From Pirellulaceae bacterium (GTDB lineage: Bacteria; Planctomycetota; Planctomycetia; Pirellulales; Pirellulaceae), in NCBI GenBank assembly GCA_026004795.1, contig BPJV01000001.1:310001-374000 (forward strand): a stretch of DNA of 64,000 nucleotides, read 5' to 3'. The notes under the pieces were generated by a model. That model saw nothing but the letters and a program-made list of their open reading frames with translations. It had not been told where the DNA came from and did not search any database. The translations under genes and the position numbers were made by a program. Below, piece after piece: positions 37,332 to 46,494 of this stretch. How positions within the stretch are numbered: position 1 is the first letter of the stretch; each line of letters begins with the position of its first letter.

Positions 37332-38024
37332 TCACTCAGTAACTGAGGGTGGCGAGAGGCGGAGGGAATCGTCTTGCTCTTCGTGAACCTCCCGCTTGCG
37401 GAGTACCCCTACGCGGGCTGGCGGGTAGTGACGCATATCCCACGAAAACAGCGGAAAGGTAGTAGCGAGATCAAACCTCTCATCGGCTTCGCAGATGAAC
37501 TGACTGTGCGGAGGCGCTGCGTGAAAGATGGCAGCGAGGAGATTGCCCAGCGCCTCGGTCTGCTCATGCCACATGCGGTAGGGTGGACACAGAAATACCA
37601 CCCACGGCAGGTGCTGCGGCAGTCGCTCGACGGCACCACCGCGCACCCATCGCAGCGTATCGACGTGGTGGACTTGGACGCGATCAAGAATCCTCAGCTT
37701 TTCGGCATTTTGCAGAATGTGGGACACGGAAGTGCGAGACAACTCGAGCAGAATTCCCGCCGAGGCGCCGCGACTGATCGCTTCGAAACCGAGGATCCCC
37801 GTGCCGCTGAACAGATCGATCGCCAGCATGTCCGGCAAGTAGCCGCCGAGGAGGCTGAACACGGCCTCGCGAGTCCGTTCCTTCATGGGGCGAGTTTCCG
37901 GATCCCCGTTGTATTCGATTTTTCGCCCCCCCAATTCACCGGCTACGATGCGCAATTTGGCCGGGGTCCATCCACGGCGCGAACCACGTGCCGGCTTGCG
38001 GGGATAACGATGGCGAGTGCTCAT
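37332..38024 (-). CDS. rsmD: RsmD-family 16S rRNA (guanine-N2)-methyltransferase
   Basis: 230 residues. N-terminal RIVAGELGGRKI and TRPMKERTREAVFSLLGG are the RsmD signature, and AIDLFSGTGILGFEAISRGA is the SAM-binding motif I. Known RsmD methylates G966 (E. coli numbering) in the 30S subunit. The usual motif IV DPP[YF] reads CPPY here (FLCPPYR), an unusual change at a catalytic-pocket position. The first 20 residues are basic and longer than E. coli RsmD. It is transcribed away from the LuxE/LuxC-like pair. Confidence 0.9.
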   Translation of the reverse strand: MSTRHRYPRKPARGSRRGWTPAKLRIVAGELGGRKIEYNGDPETRPMKERTREAVFSLLGGYLPDMLAIDLFSGTGILGFEAISRGASAGILLELSRTSVSHILQNAEKLRILDRVQVHHVDTLRWVRGGAVERLPQHLPWVVFLCPPYRMWHEQTEALGNLLAAIFHAAPPHSQFICEADERFDLATTFPLFSWDMRHYPPARVGVLRKREVHEEQDDSLRLSPPSVTE

Positions 38025-38410
38025 CCGTCCTCCTTCGTTCGTCGCTCTGTTACTTGGGCCACTTTACTTGGGCCACTTCGGAGGTTGCCTTGAAGGGCCT
38101 CGGCGGCCTCGCAGTGGCCCCCCGCTGTGCTCTCGTCGGCTTATGAGGGCTGCTTCGTACTGAGCATCAGTGCTACCCCGAAAGCCGGAGAGTGTTAGCT
38201 GCTCTCCCCCTATGTCATTGTAGGGACGAGTCGGTAAAGGCAATAACCGGGGTACCCGTTGTTTCCAAGGGTTGTCGGTTCTAGCATAATGAGCAGAGCT
38301 GGTTGGTGGCCTTCGGCTGCGAAGCAGCACCGGTTCCATCGCGGGACGCCTCTGGTCGAACGTCTCTCCACGTTTGTTTTCCTTCCTCAGTAGCGACGGT
38401 GAGCGCCAAC
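38025..38410. other. Divergent spacer of about 390 bp with a tandem duplication
   Basis: Lies between rsmD (minus) and the LuxE-like gene (plus), so it holds both promoters. The 14-nt unit TACTTGGGCCACTT is exactly duplicated in tandem at 38051-38078, just upstream of rsmD. No gene is supported. Confidence 0.55.
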
Positions 38411-39538
38411 ATGTCAGTAGACGCATCAGCAACGGATTTGGAGGCCGCACAGAAGGCGGCACGGGACCGACTGGACCAACACGTCTATGAGATTGTCCAG
38501 TGGCATTTTCATGAGAGCACCGGCTGCCCCTTCTGGCTGGAGAAGAAGAAGGAATTGAAGTTCGATCCGCTCACGGAAGTCAAAGGCTTCGATGACCTGA
38601 AGAAGTTTCCCTTGTTCGAAGACGAATGGCTGCGGGGAGGTCCAGTGCGGCGATGGGTGCCGAAAGCATACGCGGATCGGCCTATCTATGTCTTCGAGAC
38701 GGGGGGAACGACCGGAATTCCCAAGAGCCGTGTGGTGGTCGAAGACCACTGGATTGATTACGAGATGTTCAGCCATACGCTGCCCGACGAGTACTTCCCC
38801 AAGGGAGCCAATTGGTTGATGCTCGGTCCCTCGGGGCCTAGGCGACTGCGGCTGGCGATCGAGCACCTGGCCCAGTATCGCGGTGGTATCTGCTTCTGCA
38901 TCGACTTGGATCCGCGATGGGTAATCAAGCTCATCAAGAAGGGATGGATGGAGCATCTGGAGGAATACAAGAAACACTGCATCGATCAGGCGCTAACCAT
39001 CCTTTCGGCAGGCCATGACATCAAGTGCATGTTCGCCACCCCCAAGCTCCTGGAGGCGCTGGCCTACGGACTGGCTGAGCAGGGGAAGAGCATCCCGGAG
39101 GTGGGAATCACCGGTATTTTCTCCGGCGGCACCGAGTTCACTCCACAATGGACGCGTTTCTGCGTGGAGGAGCTGCTGGGAGGGCCGCCCGAGGAGAGTG
39201 GGGTATTCATGACGCCCACCTACGGCAACACGCTCATGGGCTTGGCGTGCAGCAAGCCGGTTCGTGCCGAAGAGGACTACAAGATCACTTACTACGCTCC
39301 TCAACCGCGCGCGGTTGTCGAGGTGGTCGATTTCGACAATCATGAGCAAGTCGTGGACTATGGCCAAACCGGGCGTGTGAAGCTGTACACGATGACTAAA
39401 GAGTTCTTCGTCCCTGGCTTCCTGGAGCGAGATGAAGGCGAAAGAGAGCGTCCGTATGCCAAGTACCCGTGGGATGGGGTAAGCGGCGTTCGCCCCTACC
39501 ATCGCATCGCCGCGCAAACGACCGTGGGTGTTTATTGA
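38411..39538 (+). CDS. LuxE/phenylacetate-CoA-ligase-like acyl-activating protein
   Basis: 375 residues. The P-loop-like FETGGTTGIPKS (residues 96-107) is the AMP-binding motif of the ANL superfamily in the short form seen in LuxE acyl-protein synthetases and phenylacetate-CoA ligases. MTPTYGNTLMGL lies where the second ANL signature (Y-G-x-T/S) is expected. It is followed 106 bp downstream by a LuxC-like reductase on the same strand, so it probably activates a carboxylic acid for reduction to the aldehyde. The start at 38411 (MSVDASATDL) is chosen because the upstream part of the longer frame from 38303 is low-complexity and unlike the family. The actual acid substrate is unknown. Confidence 0.7.
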   Translation: MSVDASATDLEAAQKAARDRLDQHVYEIVQWHFHESTGCPFWLEKKKELKFDPLTEVKGFDDLKKFPLFEDEWLRGGPVRRWVPKAYADRPIYVFETGGTTGIPKSRVVVEDHWIDYEMFSHTLPDEYFPKGANWLMLGPSGPRRLRLAIEHLAQYRGGICFCIDLDPRWVIKLIKKGWMEHLEEYKKHCIDQALTILSAGHDIKCMFATPKLLEALAYGLAEQGKSIPEVGITGIFSGGTEFTPQWTRFCVEELLGGPPEESGVFMTPTYGNTLMGLACSKPVRAEEDYKITYYAPQPRAVVEVVDFDNHEQVVDYGQTGRVKLYTMTKEFFVPGFLERDEGERERPYAKYPWDGVSGVRPYHRIAAQTTVGVY

Positions 39539-39644
39539 CCGGCGGCGGCTGGCAAGGCAGCCGCCGCGTTCCGCATCGCCGTCAAGCTGTCACAGCTTTG
39601 CCAAAGAATGCCAATCGATATTTCCGTAAGGAGGGACCATTCGC

Positions 39645-41084
39645 GTGTTGCACCTGCCTGCACTTCGCTGGGGTAAACGATACGAATCGCTGGAGAAGCA
39701 AGAGGTGGCCCATTTCTTGACCGGGGAACCGATTGCGCAAATCTCGCAAGTCAACGGGGGAATGCTCCAGTTGGATATGCGGCATGCAGCGCGCGCCCGC
39801 CAGATACTGCGTCAAATCCCCTCTGACGACCTGTTGGCGATGTGCGAAAAAGCGGCCGAGCTTTTTGAAAATGCCACGCTGCCCGTGGGTGATGGCGAAC
39901 AATCGGTCGATGACTTCATCCATCAGCAGTCGGCCAGCACGGGACTGCCCGAGCACATGTGCCGGGCGAACATGAAGAAAAATGCGTTTGTGTTGGCCAA
40001 TATGCGGTCGATCTTGGATGCCTTGACACGGGGGCTGGATCTGGAAATCCTCTCCCGCGGCTGGGGTGACGAAGGACGGGGGGTAATTGTAAGTTACCAG
40101 GTGCAATCGCCAGTTCTGGGAGCCGTCTTGCCCAACAATTCCCCAGGAGTGCATACGTTGTGGCTGCCGGCCATTCCGTTGAAGGTTGGGCTACTGCTGA
40201 AACCGGGCAGTCAAGAGCCGTGGACGCCGTATCGCATGGTTGCCGCCTTTACCGCAGCCGGTGTGCCGCCCGAAGCGTTCGCCCTGTATCCCGGAGGGCA
40301 CGACGTGGGGAGCACCTTGTTGGCGCGATGCCCGCGGGCGATGGTCTTCGGCAGTGCGCAGACGGTCGAGCAGTACGCGGGTAATCCTCGCGTCCAACCC
40401 CATGGCCCGGGATTTTCCAAGATATTGCTGGGAGACGATGTGGTGGACCGGTGGGAAGAGTTCTTGGACCTGATGGTCGAGAGCGTCTTTTCCAATAGCG
40501 GTCGGAGCTGCATCAATTGCTCAGGGATTTGGGCGTCGCGGCACACCGAAGAGATCGCCCGCGCCTTGGCCGAGCGTTTGGGACCGGTGGACGTGCTGCC
40601 TCCCGACGATCCGCAGGCCGGTCTAGCGGCATTCACCAACAAGCAAATGGCGATCGGCACGTACTCCATGGTGCAGCAAGACCTGGCGGAGGCGGGAGTG
40701 ACCGATTGCACGGCTGCGTTTGGTGAGCGGTTGGTGGAAAAAGAGCGGTGCGCTTACCTGCGGCCCATGGTGGTGCACGCGGATAGCCCCGATCGCGCGG
40801 TTGCCAGCAAGGAGTACATGTTCCCCTTCGTGAGCGTGGTTCGGTGCGCTCAGCAGGACATGCTTCGGAAGATCGGCCCGACGTTGGTAGGTACCGCGCT
40901 GACGGAGGATCCAGAGTGGATCGACGCCTTGACCGAATCGACGCTGATCGATCGGCTAAATATCGGCCCCATCCCCACCAACCGCCTGAATTGGTTGCAG
41001 CCACACGAGGGCAATCTGATCGATTTCCTCTATCGCTCCCGCGCCTATCAAGTCGAGCCGATGCCGGCGCCGGTTCGTGCTTAA
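39645..41084 (+). CDS. LuxC-like acyl reductase / aldehyde dehydrogenase-fold protein
   Basis: 479 residues from a GTG start with GGAGG 11 nt upstream. The aldehyde-dehydrogenase fold is recognisable: APVLG-like SPVLGAVLPNNSPGVHTLWL near the cofactor site, and catalytic-Cys region SNSGRSCINCSG with Cys289 and Cys292. It looks closer to acyl-CoA/acyl-protein reductases (LuxC) than to typical ALDHs. Paired with the LuxE-like enzyme it would reduce an activated acid to an aldehyde using NADPH. It faces wecG/tagA across a 73-bp convergent gap. Confidence 0.75.
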   Translation: MLHLPALRWGKRYESLEKQEVAHFLTGEPIAQISQVNGGMLQLDMRHAARARQILRQIPSDDLLAMCEKAAELFENATLPVGDGEQSVDDFIHQQSASTGLPEHMCRANMKKNAFVLANMRSILDALTRGLDLEILSRGWGDEGRGVIVSYQVQSPVLGAVLPNNSPGVHTLWLPAIPLKVGLLLKPGSQEPWTPYRMVAAFTAAGVPPEAFALYPGGHDVGSTLLARCPRAMVFGSAQTVEQYAGNPRVQPHGPGFSKILLGDDVVDRWEEFLDLMVESVFSNSGRSCINCSGIWASRHTEEIARALAERLGPVDVLPPDDPQAGLAAFTNKQMAIGTYSMVQQDLAEAGVTDCTAAFGERLVEKERCAYLRPMVVHADSPDRAVASKEYMFPFVSVVRCAQQDMLRKIGPTLVGTALTEDPEWIDALTESTLIDRLNIGPIPTNRLNWLQPHEGNLIDFLYRSRAYQVEPMPAPVRA

Positions 41085-41157
41085 CGTGCGACCGCCCCTA
41101 TGGAAGGAGCGTTACTGCCGACGATGGCAGGATGCTCGACAAGGCGGAAGGACCTGC

Positions 41158-42084
41158 TCACCGCGTAACCGATCGTTGACGTCGTCCTCGCAGGCAGTTC
41201 AAGGCATCGTTGGCCAGTAGAAAACCCAAATGCATGGCATTGCGCAGGTAGCGAGGCCCCAATCGTCGTGGTTCGCTCAGCGCGCGGTACAGCCACTCCA
41301 GATTCAAACGTTGCATGGCCAACGGAGCGCGTTTGGCCGTCCCCACCAAGAAATCGAAACTGGCGCCGATCTGAATGCTTAACGGGACTCCTAGTTCGCG
41401 AAAGTGGTCGTAAATCCAGAACTCGCCTTTGGGTTGCCCGAAAGCGACGAGGAGGATGTCGGGTTCCGCGCGCCGAATCTCATCCAACATGGCGGCGTGT
41501 TCGGCGGAACTTATCTTCCGGAACGGGGGAGCGGAACGACCGGCAATCTGCATGCCTGGGTATTGTCGTTGGAGGCGGCGGGCAGCCGCATCGGCGACTC
41601 CCGGAGCGCCACCCAGGAAGTAGATTCGCCAGGCGTGATGGTGGGCCAGTGCGGCCAAGCGCACCACGAGATCGGCACCCGTGACCCGCCCCGGCAGCGG
41701 AGTAGGGGTCATGCGGCTGCGCACCACGATCGGGAAGCCGTCGGCCAGAACAGCCGCGGCGCGTTCATTAATCTCGTGCAACCGCGGATAGCGACGGGTG
41801 AGCATCAAGTAGTTGAGGTTGGCCGTGATAAAGTATTCCGGCTCGCGCAATTGAATGATCTGTGCGGCCAGCCTTAGTGTCTCCTCCATATTCAACCGCG
41901 CGAACGACGTTCCCCATACGGGGACTTGAGGTGGAAGAGCAATACGCGCCGGTCGGCGCGATCCCTCATCCTGCGACGAATCGTCGTGGGCAGTATCGCC
42001 AGCAGTATCGCCATAGGATACCTGCAGATCAGGAAACGAGCATGCCACGGATGATGAACGGTGCGGGTCGTTGCACATGGCCAT
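41158..42084 (-). CDS. WecG/TagA/CpsF-family glycosyltransferase (GT26)
   Basis: 308 residues. The core starts at about residue 55 (VWGTSFARLNMEETL) and contains ITANLNYLMLTRR, VLADGFPIVVRSR, PGRVTGADLV, IYFLGGAPGVADAAA, LLVAFGQPKGEFWI and IGASFDFLVGTAKRAP, the ordered motifs of GT26. These enzymes add N-acetylmannosaminuronate or N-acetylmannosamine to a lipid-linked sugar in envelope polymer synthesis. The N-terminal 50 residues are polar and not conserved. AAGGAG lies 5 nt before the start. It is 14 kb from the exopolysaccharide locus, so it may supply a different glycan. Confidence 0.9.
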   Translation of the reverse strand: MAMCNDPHRSSSVACSFPDLQVSYGDTAGDTAHDDSSQDEGSRRPARIALPPQVPVWGTSFARLNMEETLRLAAQIIQLREPEYFITANLNYLMLTRRYPRLHEINERAAAVLADGFPIVVRSRMTPTPLPGRVTGADLVVRLAALAHHHAWRIYFLGGAPGVADAAARRLQRQYPGMQIAGRSAPPFRKISSAEHAAMLDEIRRAEPDILLVAFGQPKGEFWIYDHFRELGVPLSIQIGASFDFLVGTAKRAPLAMQRLNLEWLYRALSEPRRLGPRYLRNAMHLGFLLANDALNCLRGRRQRSVTR

Positions 42085-42284
42085 TCGAACTCCTTCTATC
42101 CTTACAAGAATGTGCCGTCATGACGCGAGATCGGACGTTGACTTCTCCGCCTTGGTAGGGGCGAGCACGATGCCGACGGCGGTGCACCGTTCACCTAAAC
42201 GTAGATCACGGCTAAACTTGACCCACGGGCTCGTAGAGCGGGAAGCCGGTACCGCCTGCGTCTATCGGTGGGGAGGCAACGATT

Positions 42285-43709
42285 TTGAGGGTTAGGAATT
42301 TGACACGAACCAAGGGTACCGATGCGACGCTTGTGGTAGGCCTAGAAGGCGTGGGGCCGTGGATGGTTGGCGCGTGCGGAGCCCACGGAGCACGAACGCC
42401 CCACCTGGACCGGTTGGCAGCCAGCTCCGACATCTGCCTGCATAGCTTCGTGGATTCGGTTGCCCTCGAGCAACAATTGCTCGGTATGTGGACCGGCAGG
42501 CACGCTTGCGCCGGCGGTTTGCCCGAACAGACGCTGCGGAGCACGCCCCATGAGCCGTCGTCACCGACCGACCCCGGGAACCCTCGTTCAAGGACGGAAA
42601 CGGACCGGGGGAGCAGCGGGCCGGCGTTGGACACTCTGTGGCACCAAATGGCCGCAGAAGAAAAGTCAGGCACTCTCGTGACGGACGTACCGGAGGTAGC
42701 CGAAGCCGCCGAGCGGGCCGGCTGCTCGATGGCGATCCTCGTCCAAACGGCCAGCCCCCCCACCCAGGCGGCCGAAGAAGCTGCCCAATGCGTTTGCATG
42801 GAGTTGTTTCGAGTTGCCGCGGAGATGATTGCCGATGGTTATGGCGGTTTACTGTGGGTGCACTCGAAAGGCCTTTACCATCCATGGGATGCACCGTTGG
42901 CCCTACGACACGCCATGATCGATCCGGATGATCCGCCACCGCCCGCAGGTATCCATCCGCCGGGGGAACTGCCCGACTATCGCCCCAGGTGGTTGGCGGG
43001 CAATGCAGCCTCCAGTCAGTTCGACCCCGACCTAGTCTTAGGGTGGAACCAAGTCGCTGCTGCCCAGACTGCGGTGCTTGACCAGGGGATCGGCCTGCTA
43101 CGGGCGGCGCTCGAAGCGCGGGGAGAGGAGCATTCCTGGAATTGGCTGATCCATTCCTTGGGACAGATTCCTCTAGGGGAACACGGAGCGTTGGGAAGCC
43201 CGCTGACGGTACCCTATCTGGAGCACCTGCGGATGCTGGCGATCGTGCGGCCGGCGGCTCAGCAACTGGCTCGTTTCCGGCAAGCGATCTTGCAGTCACC
43301 AGATTTTTACAGCGTGCTGGCCGCATGGATGCTGGCTGCCCATCGGAATCGACCGCCGCACAGCACGCCAGCGGCACACGGCGCCGCGGCGGAATGGCCC
43401 GCATGCTGGGGAAACTATCCCCTTGCGGATGACTCACCAACGCACTGGCTGGCGGTGACGTTGGACGCGAAGCAAGGGGGGCCGGGTTGGATTCGCTCAC
43501 CCGCCTGGAGTGTTCGACGAGATAGCAGGCAAGTGCAACTGTTTGTGCAGCCAGATGATCGCTGGGAAGTAGGCGATGTAGCCGATTTGGAGGCCGACAT
43601 CGCTTCGAGCCTCATCAGGGCTGGTGACGCCTTCATCGACGCGGCCAAGAACCATCGACGTCTGGAGGCGGGGGATGAGATGAGTGCGTTGATCAACCAG
43701 ATGCGGTAG
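42285..43709 (+). CDS. Degenerate sulfatase/alkaline-phosphatase-superfamily-like protein
   Basis: 474 residues from a TTG start with GGGAGG 8 nt upstream. HGARTPHLDRLAASS resembles the TPNLDRLA segment of sulfatases and GEHGALG (about residue 301) resembles their GDHG metal site, so the fold is probably alkaline-phosphatase-like. The sulfatase C/S-x-P-x-R motif expected about 30 residues after the first segment is missing (SVALEQQLLGMWTGRHA stands there), as is the usual N-terminal Asp pair. It is thus probably not an active sulfatase. No signal peptide is obvious. It precedes the DapA-like gene by 261 bp on the same strand. Confidence 0.6.
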   Translation: MRVRNLTRTKGTDATLVVGLEGVGPWMVGACGAHGARTPHLDRLAASSDICLHSFVDSVALEQQLLGMWTGRHACAGGLPEQTLRSTPHEPSSPTDPGNPRSRTETDRGSSGPALDTLWHQMAAEEKSGTLVTDVPEVAEAAERAGCSMAILVQTASPPTQAAEEAAQCVCMELFRVAAEMIADGYGGLLWVHSKGLYHPWDAPLALRHAMIDPDDPPPPAGIHPPGELPDYRPRWLAGNAASSQFDPDLVLGWNQVAAAQTAVLDQGIGLLRAALEARGEEHSWNWLIHSLGQIPLGEHGALGSPLTVPYLEHLRMLAIVRPAAQQLARFRQAILQSPDFYSVLAAWMLAAHRNRPPHSTPAAHGAAAEWPACWGNYPLADDSPTHWLAVTLDAKQGGPGWIRSPAWSVRRDSRQVQLFVQPDDRWEVGDVADLEADIASSLIRAGDAFIDAAKNHRRLEAGDEMSALINQMR

Positions 43710-43970
43710 CGAGCCTGGTCGGTGGTAAACCGGGTGACTGCCGAGCCATGCCAGGTGTCGCCTACGACCATCATGCGGCATCTCAACATGGGGTCGTAGA
43801 TGGAGATGGGAGGTACTTCCGGATTCCCTGCCACCTCGTTAGGATCGTCACCAGACGCGTCGTGGGGAGAGCGCCCATGCAGCCGCTGCTCCCCTCGACC
43901 AGAGTTATCCTCAAAGTTTCTTCGCTTCGTCGCCGGAACCGTTCGTCTTTTCGAGTCAGAGAACCTGCCC

Positions 43971-44954
43971 ATGCGTATCGATTCAGTGCCACCATGGAAA
44001 CGTCGAGAGATTTGGGGCATGTCCGCTATTCTTCTCCCGTTAATTGACGGCGAAGTGGATTGGGAGAGTTTTCAGGGCCATGTTCAACGAACCGCGGCTG
44101 CCGGATTGGTTCCGGCGGTGAATATGGATACCGGATACGCTCACCTGATCGATGAACAGACGCGAATGCGCGTTCTGGAGGAGACGCGCGCCGTTTGCGC
44201 CGGCCGCATGTTCGTCGCCGGTGCGTTCGTGGGTGACCAGCCTGGGGCGGCATTCGACTTCGATGCTTACGCACGGCAGATCGAAAGCATCTGCAGCCAG
44301 GATGGGGTGCCGGTGATTTTCCAGTCGTTCGGGCTGACTGGTTTGGACGATGCAACGCTGATCGATGCCTACCGGAGGATCGGCGAGATTACCGATCGCT
44401 TTATCGGTTTTGAATTGGGGAGGATGTTTGCGCCGTTTGGGCGTATTTACTCGCTCGACGTCTATCGCGAGCTGATGAAGATCACTAGCTGCATCGGAGC
44501 CAAGCACAGTTCCTTGGACCGCATGCAGGAATGGCAACGGCTGGCCCTGCGAGACGCCCATCGGCCTGACTTTCGCGTCTTCACCGGTAACGACCTGGCC
44601 ATCGACATGGTGATGTATGGTAGCGATTACTTGCTCGGCCTGAGCACCATGGCCCCCGACCTGTTTGCACTTCGAGATCGGATGTGGGCCGATGGAGATG
44701 CCGAATTCTTTCATTTAAACGACTGGTTGCAATATCTCGGTTTCTTTGCCTTCCGTGATCCAGTGCCGGCATACAAGCACTCCGCGGCTCAATTCTTGCA
44801 TCTACGGGGCTGGGTCAAGAGTAACCAGACGTGGCCTGGCAGTCCCACTCGACCAGACAGCGACATCGAGATTCTCGCTACCATCCTCGATCACCTGCGC
44901 GGGCAAGGCTGGATCGAACGAGCGGCTGGGTTGGTGGCGCCCGTCGACCGTTGA
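43971..44954 (+). CDS. Dihydrodipicolinate synthase/N-acetylneuraminate lyase-family aldolase
   Basis: 327 residues. The TIM-barrel aldolase pattern is clear: [16 protein letters not shown] near the N-terminus and GAKHSS with Lys178, the position of the Schiff-base lysine. It is longer than bona fide DapA (about 292) and lacks the usual GTTGE loop, so a sugar-acid or other pyruvate-type aldolase is more likely than lysine biosynthesis. Start 43971 ([15 protein letters not shown]) is chosen over the longer frame from 43800. DUF1501 and LUD genes follow on the same strand, with 136- and 27-bp gaps. Confidence 0.75.
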   Translation: MRIDSVPPWKRREIWGMSAILLPLIDGEVDWESFQGHVQRTAAAGLVPAVNMDTGYAHLIDEQTRMRVLEETRAVCAGRMFVAGAFVGDQPGAAFDFDAYARQIESICSQDGVPVIFQSFGLTGLDDATLIDAYRRIGEITDRFIGFELGRMFAPFGRIYSLDVYRELMKITSCIGAKHSSLDRMQEWQRLALRDAHRPDFRVFTGNDLAIDMVMYGSDYLLGLSTMAPDLFALRDRMWADGDAEFFHLNDWLQYLGFFAFRDPVPAYKHSAAQFLHLRGWVKSNQTWPGSPTRPDSDIEILATILDHLRGQGWIERAAGLVAPVDR

Positions 44955-45090
44955 GCAGGCACTCCAGGGAGTGGTCGAGCTGTTACAATAGGGAAGGTGC
45001 GGCTGCGCACAACCGGGAAGCTGCGTACACCAGGGGGACGGAGTCCGGATCGACGAGGGCTTAGCTTAGATATGCCGAAGGGGCGCTGGC

Positions 45091-46467
45091 ATGCTGGACT
45101 TAGTGGGGAGAGGTAAAGCACGAACCTGCAGTGGTGCGACGCGACGTGAATTCCTCCAGGTGGGCACGCTCGGCGCGCTGGGATTCGGCCTCCCGCAATG
45201 GCTGGCGGCACGGGAAAAAGGCCTCGTTCGCCCGGAGGATGACACCAAGAGCTGCATCCTGATTTTCAATTTGGGAGCGCCCAGCCACCTCGACACGTTC
45301 GACATGAAGCCGGATGCGCCCCGCGAAATCCGGGGCCCCTTCCGACCGATTTCGACAGTGGCCGACGGTATTCAGGTGTCAGAGATCTTGCCCCGCCATG
45401 CCGAGATAGCGGACAAGATCAGTTTCGTGCGGTCGTGCTTCCATCGAGGAGCGGCAGTTCACGATTCTGGCTGGCAAATCATGCAGACCGGCCGTCTGTT
45501 CACCGGCGGAGTCGACACTCCCCATGTCGGATCCGTGGTATGGTACTTGAGGGGATCGCGAAGCGATTTGCCGCCTCATGTCGTTCTCCCGGAAACAATG
45601 GGACGGGGAGGAGGAAACTTGCCTAATGGCCAAGCCGGTGGATTTCTCGGCAAAGCCTACGATCCGTTCGCACTGATGGCCGATCCATCGCAAGAGAACT
45701 TCAAAGTGCCCGATTTGATACCACCAAGTTCCTTGCCACCGGTGCGAATCGAACGGCGGCGGCGATTGCGAGAAACGATCGAAGCGTCGATGCGTGATTT
45801 CGAGGCCAGCGAGAGTGCACGCATCATGGACGAGCATTTCGATACGGCTTATCGATTGATGACCAGCCCGCAGGCGCGCGAGGCCTTTGACCTGAGCAAA
45901 GAGCCACGGAAGGTTCGTGAACGTTACGGAATGAATCGCTTCGGACAATGTTGCTTGCTGGCCCGACGATTGATCGAAGCGGGAGTGCGTTTCGTCACCA
46001 TCAATACGTTTCTCACTGTCTTCGACGAGATCACTTGGGACATTCACGGGAGCAAGCCGTTTACGTCGATCGAAGGCATGAAGAACATCGTGGCGCCCAT
46101 GTACGATCAAGGCTATGCCGCTCTAATTGCCGATCTGTCGGAACGCGGCATGCTGCCCGACACCCTGGTCGCGAGCCTGGCCGAGTTTGGACGTACTCCC
46201 AAAATCAATCCGGCAGGAGGACGAGATCACTGGCCGCAGTGCTTTACCGTCTACTTTGCCGGCGGTGGCGTCCAAGGCGGCCGTGTGGTGGGAGCCAGCG
46301 ATCCAATCGGTGCCGTCCCCGACGACCGGCCCACGGAACCACCGGAAGTGGTGGCCACCATCTTCCATGCCCTGGGGTGCGATCTGCAGACGCACATTCC
46401 GGGCCCCGGTGGTCGACCGTTTCCCATCGTGGATACTGGTTACCGTGAGATCCACGAACTGTTTTGA
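45091..46467 (+). CDS. DUF1501 family Tat-exported protein
   Basis: 458 residues. A twin-arginine signal, TRREFLQVGTLGALGFG, lies at about residues 17-33. ILIFNLGAPSHLDTFDMKPD and the segment RGAAVHDSGWQIMQTGRLF are typical DUF1501, and the C-terminal TLVASLAEFGRTPKIN plus GRDHW match the predicted metal-binding/alkaline-phosphatase-like core. DUF1501 proteins are abundant in planctomycetes and often lie with PSD1/DUF1553 cytochromes, but no such partner is adjacent here. Function not established. The downstream LUD gene begins 27 bp after the stop, so the two may share a transcript. Confidence 0.9.
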   Translation: MLDLVGRGKARTCSGATRREFLQVGTLGALGFGLPQWLAAREKGLVRPEDDTKSCILIFNLGAPSHLDTFDMKPDAPREIRGPFRPISTVADGIQVSEILPRHAEIADKISFVRSCFHRGAAVHDSGWQIMQTGRLFTGGVDTPHVGSVVWYLRGSRSDLPPHVVLPETMGRGGGNLPNGQAGGFLGKAYDPFALMADPSQENFKVPDLIPPSSLPPVRIERRRRLRETIEASMRDFEASESARIMDEHFDTAYRLMTSPQAREAFDLSKEPRKVRERYGMNRFGQCCLLARRLIEAGVRFVTINTFLTVFDEITWDIHGSKPFTSIEGMKNIVAPMYDQGYAALIADLSERGMLPDTLVASLAEFGRTPKINPAGGRDHWPQCFTVYFAGGGVQGGRVVGASDPIGAVPDDRPTEPPEVVATIFHALGCDLQTHIPGPGGRPFPIVDTGYREIHELF

Positions 46468-46494
46468 TTCTCCACTTCGATATTTGGGAACACC

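Noticed and set aside
42292-43500. 402-codon minus-strand frame opposite the sulfatase-like gene
   Set aside because: Pro/Arg/Ser-rich antisense shadow; the plus frame has fold motifs and a good ribosome-binding site.
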